Shown piece after piece: positions 54,443-63,977 of a DNA stretch of 64,000 bases. The DNA lies in assembly GCA_963847515.1 (NCBI GenBank), contig CAWKAA010000003.1, positions 434,001 through 498,000 on the forward strand. The letters are read 5' to 3'. Made by a program: the position numbers and the translations under genes. The stretch's first letter is position 1. The number at the start of each line of letters is the position of its first letter. The notes under the pieces are model-generated. The model worked only from the letters and a program-made list of their open reading frames with translations, was not told the origin of the DNA and did not search any database. This stretch comes from QHXW01 sp963847515 (lineage in GTDB: Bacteria > Acidobacteriota > Terriglobia > Bryobacterales > Bryobacteraceae).

Positions 54443-55571
54443 ATTGGCGGGTCTGATTTTCGCGGGCGCCGTCGCCTTGCCGGCGCAGGATGTCCCGTTT
54501 GACCCGCACAGTTCGATCGAGATCAACCTGCCTCCGGATTCGCCGGTGTCGCTGTTGTCCACCAACGTAGGGGAATCGCGCGCCACGCCGCGCGGCGGAG
54601 CCATGGTGGTGGATCTGCACATGTCGCTCTCGCTGCGAAATTCCGGATCGCGGAATATCCGCGGTGTCACGCTGCTGGTCACCACGCAGGAGATGACGCC
54701 GGGCGGAAAAGCGTCGGTGGCGGTGCCCAGCATGAATATCGCTCCCAGCCAGACTTTCCCGATTCGGATCGACCTTCGATTGCTGCGGCCGCTGCAAGCC
54801 GGCGGCGGTCCTCTGGTGAAAGTGACTCTGGATGGTGTGTTGTTCGAAGGCTTTGATTTCTATGGGCCCAACCGGTTGAATTCCCGCCGCTCCATGACGG
54901 TTTGGGAAATGGAAGCTGAGCGCGACCGGCGGCACTTCCGATCGATTCTGAACGCGCGTGGTTCGGAAGGTTTGCGGCGGGAGATGCTAGATTCACAAGC
55001 TCGCCAGGCCGAACGGCCGCGTATCGATGTACGCGTGTCGAGAGGCGGACCAGCGATTAGCTCCGCGGCTGCGAACGAGCGGATGGAGCGATTCGCTTTC
55101 CTGCATATTCCGGACTCGCCGGTGGAAGCGTTGGACGGGTCGGCGGAGGTGGCAGGCAACGAAGCGCGCGCCGCGCAAATTCGAGTGATGAACCGCTCGC
55201 CCAAGCCGGTTCGCTACGTCGAGATCGGGTGGATCGTCAAGGACGCCGAGGGAAAAGAGTTTCTGGCTGGATCGGTGCCCGCTTCGGAGAGCGATCTGCT
55301 TTTGCCGCCCGGGCAGACTGGCCGCGCGCTGCAAGATACTGCTCTGCGCTTTTCCCGCAACGCCGGTGAACCGGTATCTATCGCCAGCATGACAGGTTTC
55401 GTCAGCCAAGTTGAATTCGCCGACGGACGCGTCTGGGTGCCCAACCGTGCGGCGCTACAAAGCTCCGGTCTGCTACGCGTGGTTGCGCCTTCCCCCGAAG
55501 AGCAGCGACTAGTAGACCTCTATCGCACTAAGGGACTGAGCGCAGTGGTGGAAGAGTTGCGGAAGTTTTAG
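54423..55571 (+). CDS. Secreted protein of unknown function, third gene of the ECF cluster
   Basis: 382 aa. A signal peptide (SRLAGLIFAGAVALPAQ) precedes a beta-rich protein with paired segments that resemble Ig-like/DUF-type domains (VVDLHMSLSLRNSGSRNIRGVTLLVTTQEMTPGG; RAAQIRVMNRSPKPVRYVEIGWIVKDAEGKEF). It overlaps the anti-sigma gene and is probably co-transcribed. It may be a regulon member or sensor; not recognised as a named family. Confidence 0.65.
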   Translation: MSITWSRLAGLIFAGAVALPAQDVPFDPHSSIEINLPPDSPVSLLSTNVGESRATPRGGAMVVDLHMSLSLRNSGSRNIRGVTLLVTTQEMTPGGKASVAVPSMNIAPSQTFPIRIDLRLLRPLQAGGGPLVKVTLDGVLFEGFDFYGPNRLNSRRSMTVWEMEAERDRRHFRSILNARGSEGLRREMLDSQARQAERPRIDVRVSRGGPAISSAAANERMERFAFLHIPDSPVEALDGSAEVAGNEARAAQIRVMNRSPKPVRYVEIGWIVKDAEGKEFLAGSVPASESDLLLPPGQTGRALQDTALRFSRNAGEPVSIASMTGFVSQVEFADGRVWVPNRAALQSSGLLRVVAPSPEEQRLVDLYRTKGLSAVVEELRKF

Positions 55572-55806
55572 AACTCGATGGAAGCGGTGTGATCTTCGCC
55601 CGCATTGCCGGCCAGAACGACGAAAACAGCGCAACCGCTGCGACAACCATGTTCGCGATGATGACCGGGAGCGCGTGAATCAGAAACCCGTAACTCATCC
55701 ATAGCAGGGCGGCCAGGCCCTGTACGCGGCGAAGCACCGCCGGCTGTTTGCAGAAATAGGAACTGGCGAATGTGGCCGTCGCCACCCAACCGATCCAGTC
55801 CGGCAT
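55528..55806 (-). CDS. Small membrane protein, YgjV/PQ-loop-like
   Basis: 92 aa from the ATG at 55806. IGWVATATFASSYFCKQPAVLRRVQGLAALLWMSYGFLIHALPVIIANMVVAAVALF forms three helices and resembles half-PQ-loop (SemiSWEET/YgjV) proteins. It follows the HAD gene by 13 bases on the minus strand, and its 3' end runs antisense to the end of the 54.4-kb gene. Confidence 0.65.
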   Translation of the reverse strand: MPDWIGWVATATFASSYFCKQPAVLRRVQGLAALLWMSYGFLIHALPVIIANMVVAAVALFSSFWPAMRAKITPLPSSSKTSATLPPLRSVP

Positions 55807-55819
55807 CACAGGAGTCTCC

Positions 55820-56641
55820 TTAACCCGCCACCGGCGATGCGACGCCGGTCTCACGGATGGTCAGCGTGTCTGTCCGGACCTTTTCCCAATCCTGCAGCAC
55901 GAATCCGTGCGCCTCGAAAAGGGCGCGAATTTTTACGGCATCCCAACCGGCAATTTCTTCCATGATCGGAACCATCACGCTCAGGGCATCCTCGCTTAAG
56001 ATCGTGCGCTTCGCGATAGGTGTGATGTACTTGTTCTCAGAAACGGCAATTGTGAGTCCCTCGAGCCGATTCAGGTGCAACATGACGTGGACATCCGAGC
56101 TGCCGTCGCCGACATAGATCACACGGTCATGGCCCAACTGTAGTTTCTTGCGGAGATCCTCCAGCACCGCAACTTTGCCGTAACCGGCGGCGACGCGAAG
56201 AATGGACTGGATTTCGCCGGTCGAAGGATCGTACTTGAACTGCGTGCCGTAAATGTGATCTTTGGGAACGATGCCCTCGAGCGCCGACTGGATGACTTCT
56301 TCGGGCGCGGCGGAAATAACATAGAAAGCAAATTGATAGCCGTCGAGGCCGTGGAGTAACTGCGAGAGCAAACGAATGTTCTGCTTCAACCGGATTCGTT
56401 TGCCGGTTTCGATCAGGTGCTCTTTGCGGACGCAGCGGTAATCCGGATCATGCAATAGCAGATAAGCCAGCTCCGCGCCCTGCTGTGCGAGGTGGATGCG
56501 CGACAATCCCGCGACCCGCTCTTCGAACCCCGAGGTGCCGAGCAATTCACTTAGCACGATGCCGGAGTCATGAAAGCTCAGTGTTTGATCGAAGTCGCTT
56601 GCCAGCAGATATTGTTTTGGATTCCTGGTTCTTTCCTGCAT
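55820..56641 (-). CDS. HAD-superfamily phosphatase (phosphoserine phosphatase-like)
   Basis: 273 aa. The HAD motifs are LLASDFDQTLSFHD (nucleophile and acid Asp), FYVISAAPEEVIQ (motif II Ser), a Lys in the KVAVLEDL region, and IYVGDGSSDVHVMLHL (motif IV). The alpha-helical cap and motif layout fit the PSP-like class. The substrate is unknown. A strong AGGAGG stands 11 bases before the ATG. Confidence 0.8.
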   Translation of the reverse strand: MQERTRNPKQYLLASDFDQTLSFHDSGIVLSELLGTSGFEERVAGLSRIHLAQQGAELAYLLLHDPDYRCVRKEHLIETGKRIRLKQNIRLLSQLLHGLDGYQFAFYVISAAPEEVIQSALEGIVPKDHIYGTQFKYDPSTGEIQSILRVAAGYGKVAVLEDLRKKLQLGHDRVIYVGDGSSDVHVMLHLNRLEGLTIAVSENKYITPIAKRTILSEDALSVMVPIMEEIAGWDAVKIRALFEAHGFVLQDWEKVRTDTLTIRETGVASPVAG

Positions 56642-56874
56642 GTTATTGATTCCTCCTGTTGTGTGTTGCCGGACAGCTTGGCTGAAAGCGCCAGCTAGAT
56701 ACTGCTGAAATTTATCTCTGTCCTGGAGACGGAATTACGGATGATCAGATTAAGATGGGCGACAGAGCCGCGGGTGAGACATTTCTAAAAACTATTTTAC
56801 CACATGCCTGTGTTATTGCGTCCTTAAAAAGTGTTCACTTTCGTTTGAGCATCTAGAAACTTACGACTTAGTTA

Positions 56875-57744
56875 TTATTTCTGGCCGCGCATACGTGTCG
56901 CGAGACGAAGTATCTGTTGCTGCATCTCTTCGGGTGCTTGCCTGACTCTCTCTCCGTGACCAGGCAGAACCCACTCGAAGGAATACTGAGCGAGGGCGGC
57001 TACAGACCGGGTCTGTTCTTCCCACGAGTACCAGCAGACGTCGCGGCCGGCGTTGAGGCTTTTGTACACGCGGCTCCACCAGAGATGGTCTCCGGTGAAC
57101 AGGAACCGATTTTCGGCGAGCAGGCACATGTGACCGCGGGTGTGCCCGGGACCCGGTATCGCGAGAAAACCTGGGGCGAGCGGCACGGGATCGAGGTCGT
57201 CAATGATTCTTTCGGCGCCTGGTTGGGATGCCAGTTCCTTGCGGTGAATGATTCGCCGGCTCGAAAAATGTTGGGCGTACTTCTCCGCCTCGGCCACATC
57301 GTCGCGGTGCGTCAAGAAAATGTGCGCGATGCCGCCCATTTCTTCGAAGCGCCAGACCAGAGGCGGGAGGAACTTCGGTGAATCAATCAGCCAGTTGCCT
57401 TCCGGCCTCTCGACGAAGTAGCTGTTGCCGCCGAAGGATTTTGGGGAGTTGAAACCGCAGTAATAGACCCCGGCTTCGAGGGGCATGGGAAAATCCGCGC
57501 GGACTTCACGAACCCGATCGGGATGCAGCGTTCCAATAGAGCCTGTGGGGCAGGCGAGTAGTGCCTGCAGGGCCTTGCGCGCGGCTTCCGGTTTTTGAGG
57601 CTGTGCATAGACGAAAGAATAACTTCCGGCGTCGGCGAATACTTCGGGAGCTAACTGGCGGCAGGTATCGCAATCGATGCAGGTCTCATCCACGAAGAAG
57701 TCGCCCGAGACATTTTCCGTGACGCCGCGGCGGCGATTAGCCAT
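56875..57744 (-). CDS. Ferredoxin-metallo-beta-lactamase fusion protein
   Basis: 289 aa from the ATG at 57744. Residues ~15-70 are a 4Fe-4S ferredoxin-like domain (DETCIDCDTCRQLAPEVF, with a late Cys in LLACPTGSIG). An MBL fold follows: NSYFVERPEGNWLIDSP, FLTHRDDVAEAEKYA (HxDD in place of HxHxDH), PGPGHTRGHMCLL, FTGDHLWWS and VLPGHGERV. The single ligand pattern H-R-D-D suggests an altered metal site. Related fusions occur in plants and bacteria with unclear roles. Divergent from the kinase-like gene. Confidence 0.85.
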   Translation of the reverse strand: MANRRRGVTENVSGDFFVDETCIDCDTCRQLAPEVFADAGSYSFVYAQPQKPEAARKALQALLACPTGSIGTLHPDRVREVRADFPMPLEAGVYYCGFNSPKSFGGNSYFVERPEGNWLIDSPKFLPPLVWRFEEMGGIAHIFLTHRDDVAEAEKYAQHFSSRRIIHRKELASQPGAERIIDDLDPVPLAPGFLAIPGPGHTRGHMCLLAENRFLFTGDHLWWSRVYKSLNAGRDVCWYSWEEQTRSVAALAQYSFEWVLPGHGERVRQAPEEMQQQILRLATRMRGQK

Positions 57745-57797
57745 ATTTTTATGGTCGCACGGTAGTATGCTGGGAGGGGAAAAACCCAATTTGTTGC

Positions 57798-58280
57798 ATG
57801 GATCTGAAAACTGTTTCACTTGAAATCCCCGACGGTGGAAACCTTATTGTGGGCCAGACCCATTTCATCAAGAGCGTGGAAGACCTTTACGAAGCTCTGG
57901 TGAATACCGTGCCGCAGATGAAGTTCGGCATAGCCTTCAACGAAGCCTCCGGACCCTGTTTGACGCGTGTCGACGGCAATGATGAAGCGCTCAAGTCGAT
58001 GGCGGCGCGAAATGCCACCTCAGTCGGCGCGGGCCACATTTTTGTGATCGCCATGCGCGAGGGCTACCCGATCAATGTGCTCGGCCGCATCAAAGACGTG
58101 CCGGAAGTCTGCTCGATTTTCTGCGCGACGGCGAATCCGGTCACCGTCATCGTGGCGGAGAACGAGCAGGGTCGCGCTGTGCTGGGTGTCATCGACGGCT
58201 CTTCACCCAAAGGCGTCGAGACGGCGAATGATGCCGCGAAGCGGCGCGAGTTCCTCCGCAAAATCGGCTACAAGCGCTGA
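57798..58280 (+). CDS. Adenosine-specific kinase family protein (DUF355-like)
   Basis: 160 aa, normal length. Family features are LIVGQTHFIKSVEDLYEALVNTVPQMKFGIAFNEASGPCLTRVDGND and FVIAMREGYPINVLGRIKDVPEVCSIFCATANPVTVIVAE. Archaeal members bind adenosine and ATP and were named adenosine-specific kinases; the role in bacteria is unsettled. The stop overlaps the start of the epimerase gene. Confidence 0.85.
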   Translation: MDLKTVSLEIPDGGNLIVGQTHFIKSVEDLYEALVNTVPQMKFGIAFNEASGPCLTRVDGNDEALKSMAARNATSVGAGHIFVIAMREGYPINVLGRIKDVPEVCSIFCATANPVTVIVAENEQGRAVLGVIDGSSPKGVETANDAAKRREFLRKIGYKR

Positions 58281-59301
58281 TGATCGCGAGCGAGCAGCAA
58301 CTGGAAGACCTTCTTTCGGAACCATCGCCAGCCGACGCACGCGCCATGGCGGAGATGAATGGCGACCTGATCATTCTCGGCGTGGGCGGTAAGATGGGAC
58401 CGAGCCTGGCCCGGCGCGCCCGCCGTGCTTGCGAACTGGCCAAGGTCGCAAAACGAATCACCGGCGTTGCCCGTTTTTCCGAACCCGGCGTGCGCGAAAG
58501 CCTGGAAGGCGCCGGTATTGAAACCGTAAGTGTCGACCTGCTGGTGCCGCACGCTCTGGCGAGCCTGCCCGACGCGCCGAACGTTCTCTACATGGCGGCG
58601 CGAAAATTCGGTTCGACCGGTGCGGAGCAACTGACTTGGGCGATGAATGCGCTGCTGCCGGCGTTGGTTGCGGAGCGCTACCCGGCAGCGCGCATCGTGG
58701 CATTCTCTACCGGCAATGTTTATCCGCTGGTTTCAGTGGCCGCGGGGCGGCGCGACAGAAGACATGCTCCCGGTCCCCGTCGGCGAGTATGCACAATCAG
58801 CGCTTGCCCGCGAACGCATTTTCGAATTCTTCTCGCGCCGGAATCAGACGCGTATGATGATGCTGCGGCTGAACTACGCGATCGATCTGCGCTACGGCGT
58901 TCTGCTCGACATCGGCCAGAAAGTTTTTGAGCGGCGTCTGGTGGATGTCACCATGGGACACGTCAACGTCATCTGGCAAGGTGAGGCGAACTCTATTGCG
59001 CTGCGGTCATTTGGACTGTGCCAGTCACCGCCGGCGGTGTTGAACGTTACCGGGCCGGAGACCGTGGCAGTGCGCTGGATCGCGCGGAGAGTTCGGCAAG
59101 CGCTTCGGCATGGAGCCGGTCTTTCAGGGCATGGAAGCCGAGACAGCGCTACTGAGCAATGCGGCGCGCTGCCAAAAGCTTTTTGGCCGTCCTACCGTTA
59201 CGGTCGAGCAGATGATTGAATGGGTGGCGGACTGGATCCGCATGGGCGGCGTGACTCTCGCCAAACCGACGCACTTCGAGACGCGGGACGGCCGCTTCTG
59301 A
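58280..59301 (+). CDS. NAD-dependent epimerase/dehydratase-like protein, frameshifted
   Basis: About 339 aa after correction. The Rossmann start is DLIILGVGGKMGPSLARRARRA, followed by VLYMAARKFGSTGAEQLTWAMNALLPALVAE and VAFSTGNVYPL. The frame breaks near 58742 (GCGGGGCGGCGCG) and resumes with GATEDMLPVPVGEYAQSALARERIFEFF, the catalytic Tyr region being VGEYAQSALARER in place of YxxxK. A second break near 59092 leads to FGKRFGMEPVFQG. Its stop shares bases with the next start. Confidence 0.78.
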
Positions 59302-60314
59302 TGGCCGAGGCGTGGCGCGACAAACTGCGGCGCGGTGTCGTAATTCCCGCGCATCCCTTGGCACTCAATGCGAACCGCAAGCTGGACGAACGCCGGCAGC
59401 GAGCGCTCACGCGATATTATCTGGCCGCAGGAGCGGGCGGCGTCGCGGTCGGCGTACACACCACCCAGTTCGAAATTCGTGATCAGACGTTCGGGCTGTA
59501 CCAACCCGTGCTCACCTTGGCAATGGAAGAATTGTGCTCCACCGATGCCATCCGAGTCGCCGGAATTGTTGGCCCCACGTCACAAGCCGTTAAAGAAGCG
59601 GAATTCGCCGCCGGCTGCGGGTATCACGCAGGGCTGCTGAGCCTGGGCGCACTGCGCAACGCCAGTGTTGCAGAGCTCATTGCGCATGTCCGGGCCGTGG
59701 CCGCAGTAATCCCGCTGTTCGGCTTTTACCTGCAGCCGGCAGTCGGCGGGCGCGTTCTGCCCTACGAATTCTGGCGCCAGTTCGTTCAGATCGAAAATAT
59801 TGTTGCCATCAAGACGGCTCCGTTCAATCGCTATCAGACGCTGGATGTTGTGCGTGCGGTGGCCGAATCGGGGCGTGCCGGCGATATTGCGCTCTACACA
59901 GGCAATGACGACAACATTGTCGCCGACCTCCTGACGCCGTTTCGATTCGAGAAACTCACGGTGCGCATTGCGGGTGGTTTGCTGGGGCACTGGGCTGTGT
60001 GGACGCGCCGGGCCGTGGAACTCGTCGAACGCGTTCATCAGGAGCCGGATTGGCCGGGCTGGTTGACGCTGGGCGCCGAGATCACCGATGCGAACGCGGC
60101 TTTATTCGATGTGGCCAATCAATTTGTGGGCTCGATCGCCGGTATTCACGAAGTGTTACGGCGGCAGGGGCTGCTGGCGGGACGGTGGTGTCTGAACCGT
60201 GCTGAAGATCTCTCGCCCGGGCAGATGGAAGAGATCGACCGCGTCTACAACGCATATCCTCATTTGAATGATGACGATTTCGTGCGCCGGCATCTGGAAG
60301 AGTGGATGAATTAA
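59301..60314 (+). CDS. Dihydrodipicolinate synthase-family (DapA-like) lyase/aldolase
   Basis: 337 aa from the ATG at 59301. TIM-barrel aldolase features are GAGGVAVGVHTTQFEIRD, IRVAGIVGPTSQAVKEAEFAAGCGYHAGLLSLGAL and IVAIKTAPFNRYQ, whose Lys is the probable Schiff base. The YFY-type Tyr appears as GFYLQPAVGG. It is coupled to the epimerase gene, so the two may act in one sugar-acid pathway; this is inference. Confidence 0.8.
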   Translation: MAEAWRDKLRRGVVIPAHPLALNANRKLDERRQRALTRYYLAAGAGGVAVGVHTTQFEIRDQTFGLYQPVLTLAMEELCSTDAIRVAGIVGPTSQAVKEAEFAAGCGYHAGLLSLGALRNASVAELIAHVRAVAAVIPLFGFYLQPAVGGRVLPYEFWRQFVQIENIVAIKTAPFNRYQTLDVVRAVAESGRAGDIALYTGNDDNIVADLLTPFRFEKLTVRIAGGLLGHWAVWTRRAVELVERVHQEPDWPGWLTLGAEITDANAALFDVANQFVGSIAGIHEVLRRQGLLAGRWCLNRAEDLSPGQMEEIDRVYNAYPHLNDDDFVRRHLEEWMN

Positions 60315-60378
60315 ACGTAAGGTGATGTAAACGTAACGGCGCGTTCGCACGTCTTATACTCGATCCTGGGAGTCGTCC

Positions 60379-62067
60379 ATGCGCCTCGTCGGACTCGCTC
60401 TGGCAATAGTGCCGCTGTTGCTTGCCGCGCAGCAGCCCGCGGAAGTTCAGCCGCAGGCCAATCCGCAGCCCACCCGGCCGGAAGATAAATGCTCCATCGA
60501 AGGCCAGGTAGTAAACGCTCAGACGGGTGATCCGCTCAAGAAAGCTCACGTCCGCCTGTCCCGCAACGACGGGCAACAAAACCACAACTACGGCGCGGTC
60601 ACCGATGCCGGCGGGCACTTTGCGATTCAGGACATTGAACCTGGAAACTATACGCTTTCTGCCGAGCGAAATGGCTTTACGCAGTCGCTATACGCGGCCC
60701 GAGCGAAAAGCCGCAGCTTCACGCCGCTGTCTCTCAGTTCCGGTCAGCGGCTGCGCGATCTGAACTTCCGGCTGATCCCGCATGGAGTGATCGCCGGGCG
60801 GGTTCTTGACGAGGATGGCGAACCCGTGGAGCACGTGCAAGTGATGGCGACGCGTTACGCGCGCGGCAGAAAGCAAGCGGCCCAGGGTGCTTCCGGCCAG
60901 ACCGATGATCTGGGTGAGTATCGAATTTTCGGCCTGGAGGCGGGCAAATATTATCTGAGTGCAACATACCGGCAGCGCGCGATAATGGCGGCCGAGGACC
61001 GAACGGGCGGGGCTACGGCTGACGAAGGGTACGCGCCCACTTTCTACCCCGGCACGAATGATCCAGCAGGCGCAGTGGCCATCGATGTGGTCCCAGGCGC
61101 ACAGCTTCGTGGTATAGACGTCACTTTGCTCAAGACGCGGGCCTGGCGAATTCGCGGAAAGGTGATCAATGGGCTGGGAGAGCGGCTAACGCGGCCGGTT
61201 TTCCTCATGCTCTTACCGCGAGAAAAAGGGGCGATGAGTTTCTATCCCAGAGCCACGGCCCAAGTTCGAAGTGCAGATGGCACGTTTGAGTTGCGCGGCG
61301 TCACGCCCGGCGCCTACACTTTGACGGCGCAATGCTTTGACGGAGGCACAATCGAGGTCGCCCGGCAACCGGTTGACATGGGTAACGACAACGTCGACAA
61401 CATCAGCTTGCTACTGGCCGCAGGCCTTGAGTTAAGGGGCATAATGCGAGTGGATGGGGCTGGAGGGACCGCATTGGGTAACTTGCAGGTTTCGCTCGCG
61501 TCCCAAGAGATGATGTTCCGCATGGGCATGCAGGACGCGAAGGTCGGTGATGACGGAACCTTCTCATTATCGAACGTTCCGGCCGACATTTATACGGTCA
61601 ACGTAAACGGCATGCCCGAAACTTTCTATATCAAGTCAGTCCGGATGGGGGATGCCGACGCGCTGGAGGCGGGTCTGGATTTGACGCGCGGGAGCGCAGG
61701 AATGCTTGAAATCCTGCTGAGCCCTAACGGCGGGCAGGTGGATGGTTCCGTCGCCGATTCGAAACAGGCGGCCGAGAGCAATGCCGTGGTGGTTCTCGTG
61801 CCTGAAGGGCGGCGGCGTGAGCAGATGCCGTTCTTCAAAATGGCCAATAGTGACGCGCAAGGCCATTTCACGATCAAGGGCATCGCGCCCGGTGACTACA
61901 GGCTTTTCGCGTGGGACCAGAGCGAGGAAGTGGATTACCAGGATCCCGAGTTCTTCAAGCCGTATGAGAACCAGGGGGAAGCGGTCACCCTTCGTGAGAG
62001 CAGTCATGAAAGCGTCCAGCTCAAGCTGGTTGAACCGGATACTAAAGGGAACAAGGCCGTCAACTGA
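60379..62067 (+). CDS. Secreted protein with carboxypeptidase-regulatory-like repeats
   Basis: 562 aa. Signal peptide RLVGLALAIVPLLLAAQQ. Several CarboxypepD_reg-like modules follow: SIEGQVVNAQTGDPLKKAHVRLSRNDGQ, HFAIQDIEPGNYTLSAERNGFTQS, VIAGRVLDEDGEPVEHVQVMATRY, LGEYRIFGLEAGKYYLSATY and FTIKGIAPGDYRLFAWDQSEEVDYQDPEFF. Such proteins are common in Bryobacterales near TonB receptors; role unknown. A paralogue follows 9 bases downstream. Confidence 0.8.
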   Translation: MRLVGLALAIVPLLLAAQQPAEVQPQANPQPTRPEDKCSIEGQVVNAQTGDPLKKAHVRLSRNDGQQNHNYGAVTDAGGHFAIQDIEPGNYTLSAERNGFTQSLYAARAKSRSFTPLSLSSGQRLRDLNFRLIPHGVIAGRVLDEDGEPVEHVQVMATRYARGRKQAAQGASGQTDDLGEYRIFGLEAGKYYLSATYRQRAIMAAEDRTGGATADEGYAPTFYPGTNDPAGAVAIDVVPGAQLRGIDVTLLKTRAWRIRGKVINGLGERLTRPVFLMLLPREKGAMSFYPRATAQVRSADGTFELRGVTPGAYTLTAQCFDGGTIEVARQPVDMGNDNVDNISLLLAAGLELRGIMRVDGAGGTALGNLQVSLASQEMMFRMGMQDAKVGDDGTFSLSNVPADIYTVNVNGMPETFYIKSVRMGDADALEAGLDLTRGSAGMLEILLSPNGGQVDGSVADSKQAAESNAVVVLVPEGRRREQMPFFKMANSDAQGHFTIKGIAPGDYRLFAWDQSEEVDYQDPEFFKPYENQGEAVTLRESSHESVQLKLVEPDTKGNKAVN

Positions 62068-62076
62068 CGTTGAGCC

Positions 62077-62649
62077 ATGCGCCCAAGCTGTCTGATTTCG
62101 ATCGCGCTCTTTGCGCCCGTGACCTACGCACAGCAGATATCTGCGAAGCCGGCCACTGAGAAGACTGCGGAGACGTGTACTCTCGAAGGGCGCGTCGTCG
62201 GCGCAATCAAAGGTGAGCCTGTAAGAAAAGCAACTCTCCTGCTCTCGCAGGCTGACAAACCTCAGGGACAGCGTTATTCGACGACCACGGGCCCTGGCGG
62301 CTCGTTTGCAATGCAGGATATCGAGCCGGGCAAGTACCGGCTTATCGTCATGAAGGGCGGCTATGCGCGGACGCAATACGGCTCCCGTAGTCCGGGTCAT
62401 CCTGGAATCACGCTCTCCCTTGATCCCGGCCAGCAGATGCGCGACCTGATCGTTCGGCTGACGCCGCAGGCTGTAATTACCGGGAGAGTCTTGGATGAGG
62501 ATGGCGAACCCGTGCCGTGGGTCTCGCTGCAATTGCTCCAGTACGGTTATTCACGCGGGAAACGCCAGCACCAGCCGGCGGGCTTTGCCATGACCAACGA
62601 TCTGGGCGAATACCGGATGTTCGATCTCGCTCCGGGGCTTTGCCCATAA
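62077..62649 (+). pseudogene. Second carboxypeptidase-regulatory-like protein gene, truncated by an insertion
   Basis: Similar in layout to the preceding gene: signal peptide, CTLEGRVVGAIKGEPVRKATLLLS, FAMQDIEPGKYRLIVMKGGY, VITGRVLDEDGEPVPWVSLQLLQY. The shared motif LGEYRMFDLAPG ends near 62637, where the paralogue continues KYYLSATY; after that the sequence belongs to the transposase gene on the other strand and a stop comes by chance. The rest of the gene is missing from the window or displaced to its right. Confidence 0.78.
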
Positions 62650-63930
62650 ATCACGCATCCAGGCTTCTTTCTTGGGCAACCGGCAATTCTGCCCAGAAAG
62701 TCGGCGCGATGCCGAGTTCGTAGATTGACTGAACGAGTACGCACAGATTGTGACAGACCACTTTGCATAGCACTTCATTCATCTGGGCCACTGGCCTCTT
62801 CGACCGCACCGACCCGCCGAACTTTGCCTTAATCATGGAGAATGTGCTCTCGATGTTGGAGCGTTTATGGTAGCTCGCCAAAAACTCTGGCCGATTGAAT
62901 TGGTAAAAGTGCAACATCTTACGCCACAGTTCAGGACCTTCGCCCGTCGTGTTCACTCTAAACGGAATGTAGGGGACTGCTCCGGCATTGACTACCGCCT
63001 CCAAGTTCGGCCTGCTGCTGATACCCCTTGTCGGCAGAGACTTCCGCTATTTGAAACCGGCTTCCAGTCGTCCCAACCAGTGCAGGCAGGCGTGGCATAT
63101 CGTTAGCGTATCCGTCCGTCACTTCAACGCTGGTCACGATGTTGGTCTTGACGCCGACCATGAGGTGGGCCTTGATCCATTGATGCTCACTCCGCATTCG
63201 TCCCATATTTCTGGTCGTACCAGCGGTCGAATGTGGAAGTCGCGAAAACCAGAACTGTCCACCGCAAAGTCAGTCTCGACTGCTTTCAATGGACTCGCGC
63301 TTTCCTCGACCAATGCTTTCAGGATGGGAGTCAGCGCGGGATCTTCGAGGTAGTGAAACACGCTGTTGTAATGCGGCGCATTGGCGACGTAACCCTTGGC
63401 TTCACATTCACGCAGATCACTGGCGGCTCGGCGTCCCGAGACGGTGGAGTAAATCTTCATCACAGCGCTGAATACCATATCGCTGAAGGGGAAGCCGTGG
63501 CCGTCCCCGGCCCTGCGCCGGCTGAGCAACACCCTCGCAGAGACCACGCAGAAGTTCCGTGACTCGCGTTTTCTCGTGGCTCTGAGCAGCGTTGTATGCT
63601 GGCCAATTCTGAGCATAGGTAACCCGTACAGTCTCGGTTACCGTGGTCGTACCGTCGGGGCGAGTCTCCCGCTTTACGCTAAATTCAACGGCGTAAATGT
63701 GCTTACACTTTACCCGCCGCGTCTCGTGATCGGGGCACGAGCACGATGGAGCATCGCCATTCAAATCGACCGTGTAGCTCATGCCCTTGCCGGTTTGCGA
63801 TGGCACTACCCAAACAGAGCCCCTGCGCCGCAATTGTACGGTTGCGGCGATTTCCAATCCTCTTTCTGCGCGTGCATCCATGGCGTTTGCTCCTCACTAG
63901 TAATATACTATAAGGTACAGCTCGGGTCAA
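62637..63930 (-). mobile_element. Insertion sequence carrying a DDE transposase, limits approximate
   Basis: The left limit is set by the break in the carboxypeptidase-regulatory gene near 62637, 14 bases from the transposase stop. The right limit is unclear; the transposase starts at 63881 and its promoter should lie just beyond. I could not identify matching terminal inverted repeats or a target duplication, and the right-hand part of the interrupted gene is not in view. Confidence 0.55.
62651..63881 (-). CDS. DDE transposase with N-terminal SWIM zinc finger, frameshifted
   Basis: About 410 aa over at least four pieces in different frames. The N-terminal piece has a SWIM-type motif, SCSCPDHETRRVKCKHIYAVE. 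The next has MVFSAVMKIYSTVSGRRAASDLREC and AVDSSGFRDFHI (first Asp), then WIKAHLMVGVKTNIVTSVEVTDGYANDM and VSADKGY (second Asp), then KRSNIESTFSMIKAKFG (Glu). This fits an IS5/IS1182-like DDE transposase. The frame breaks may be decay of the element or the same kind of sequence error seen elsewhere. Confidence 0.75.
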
Positions 63931-63977
63931 GCATGATTTTCCTTGACTTCATATACCACAAGTATCATACTGCTGGC

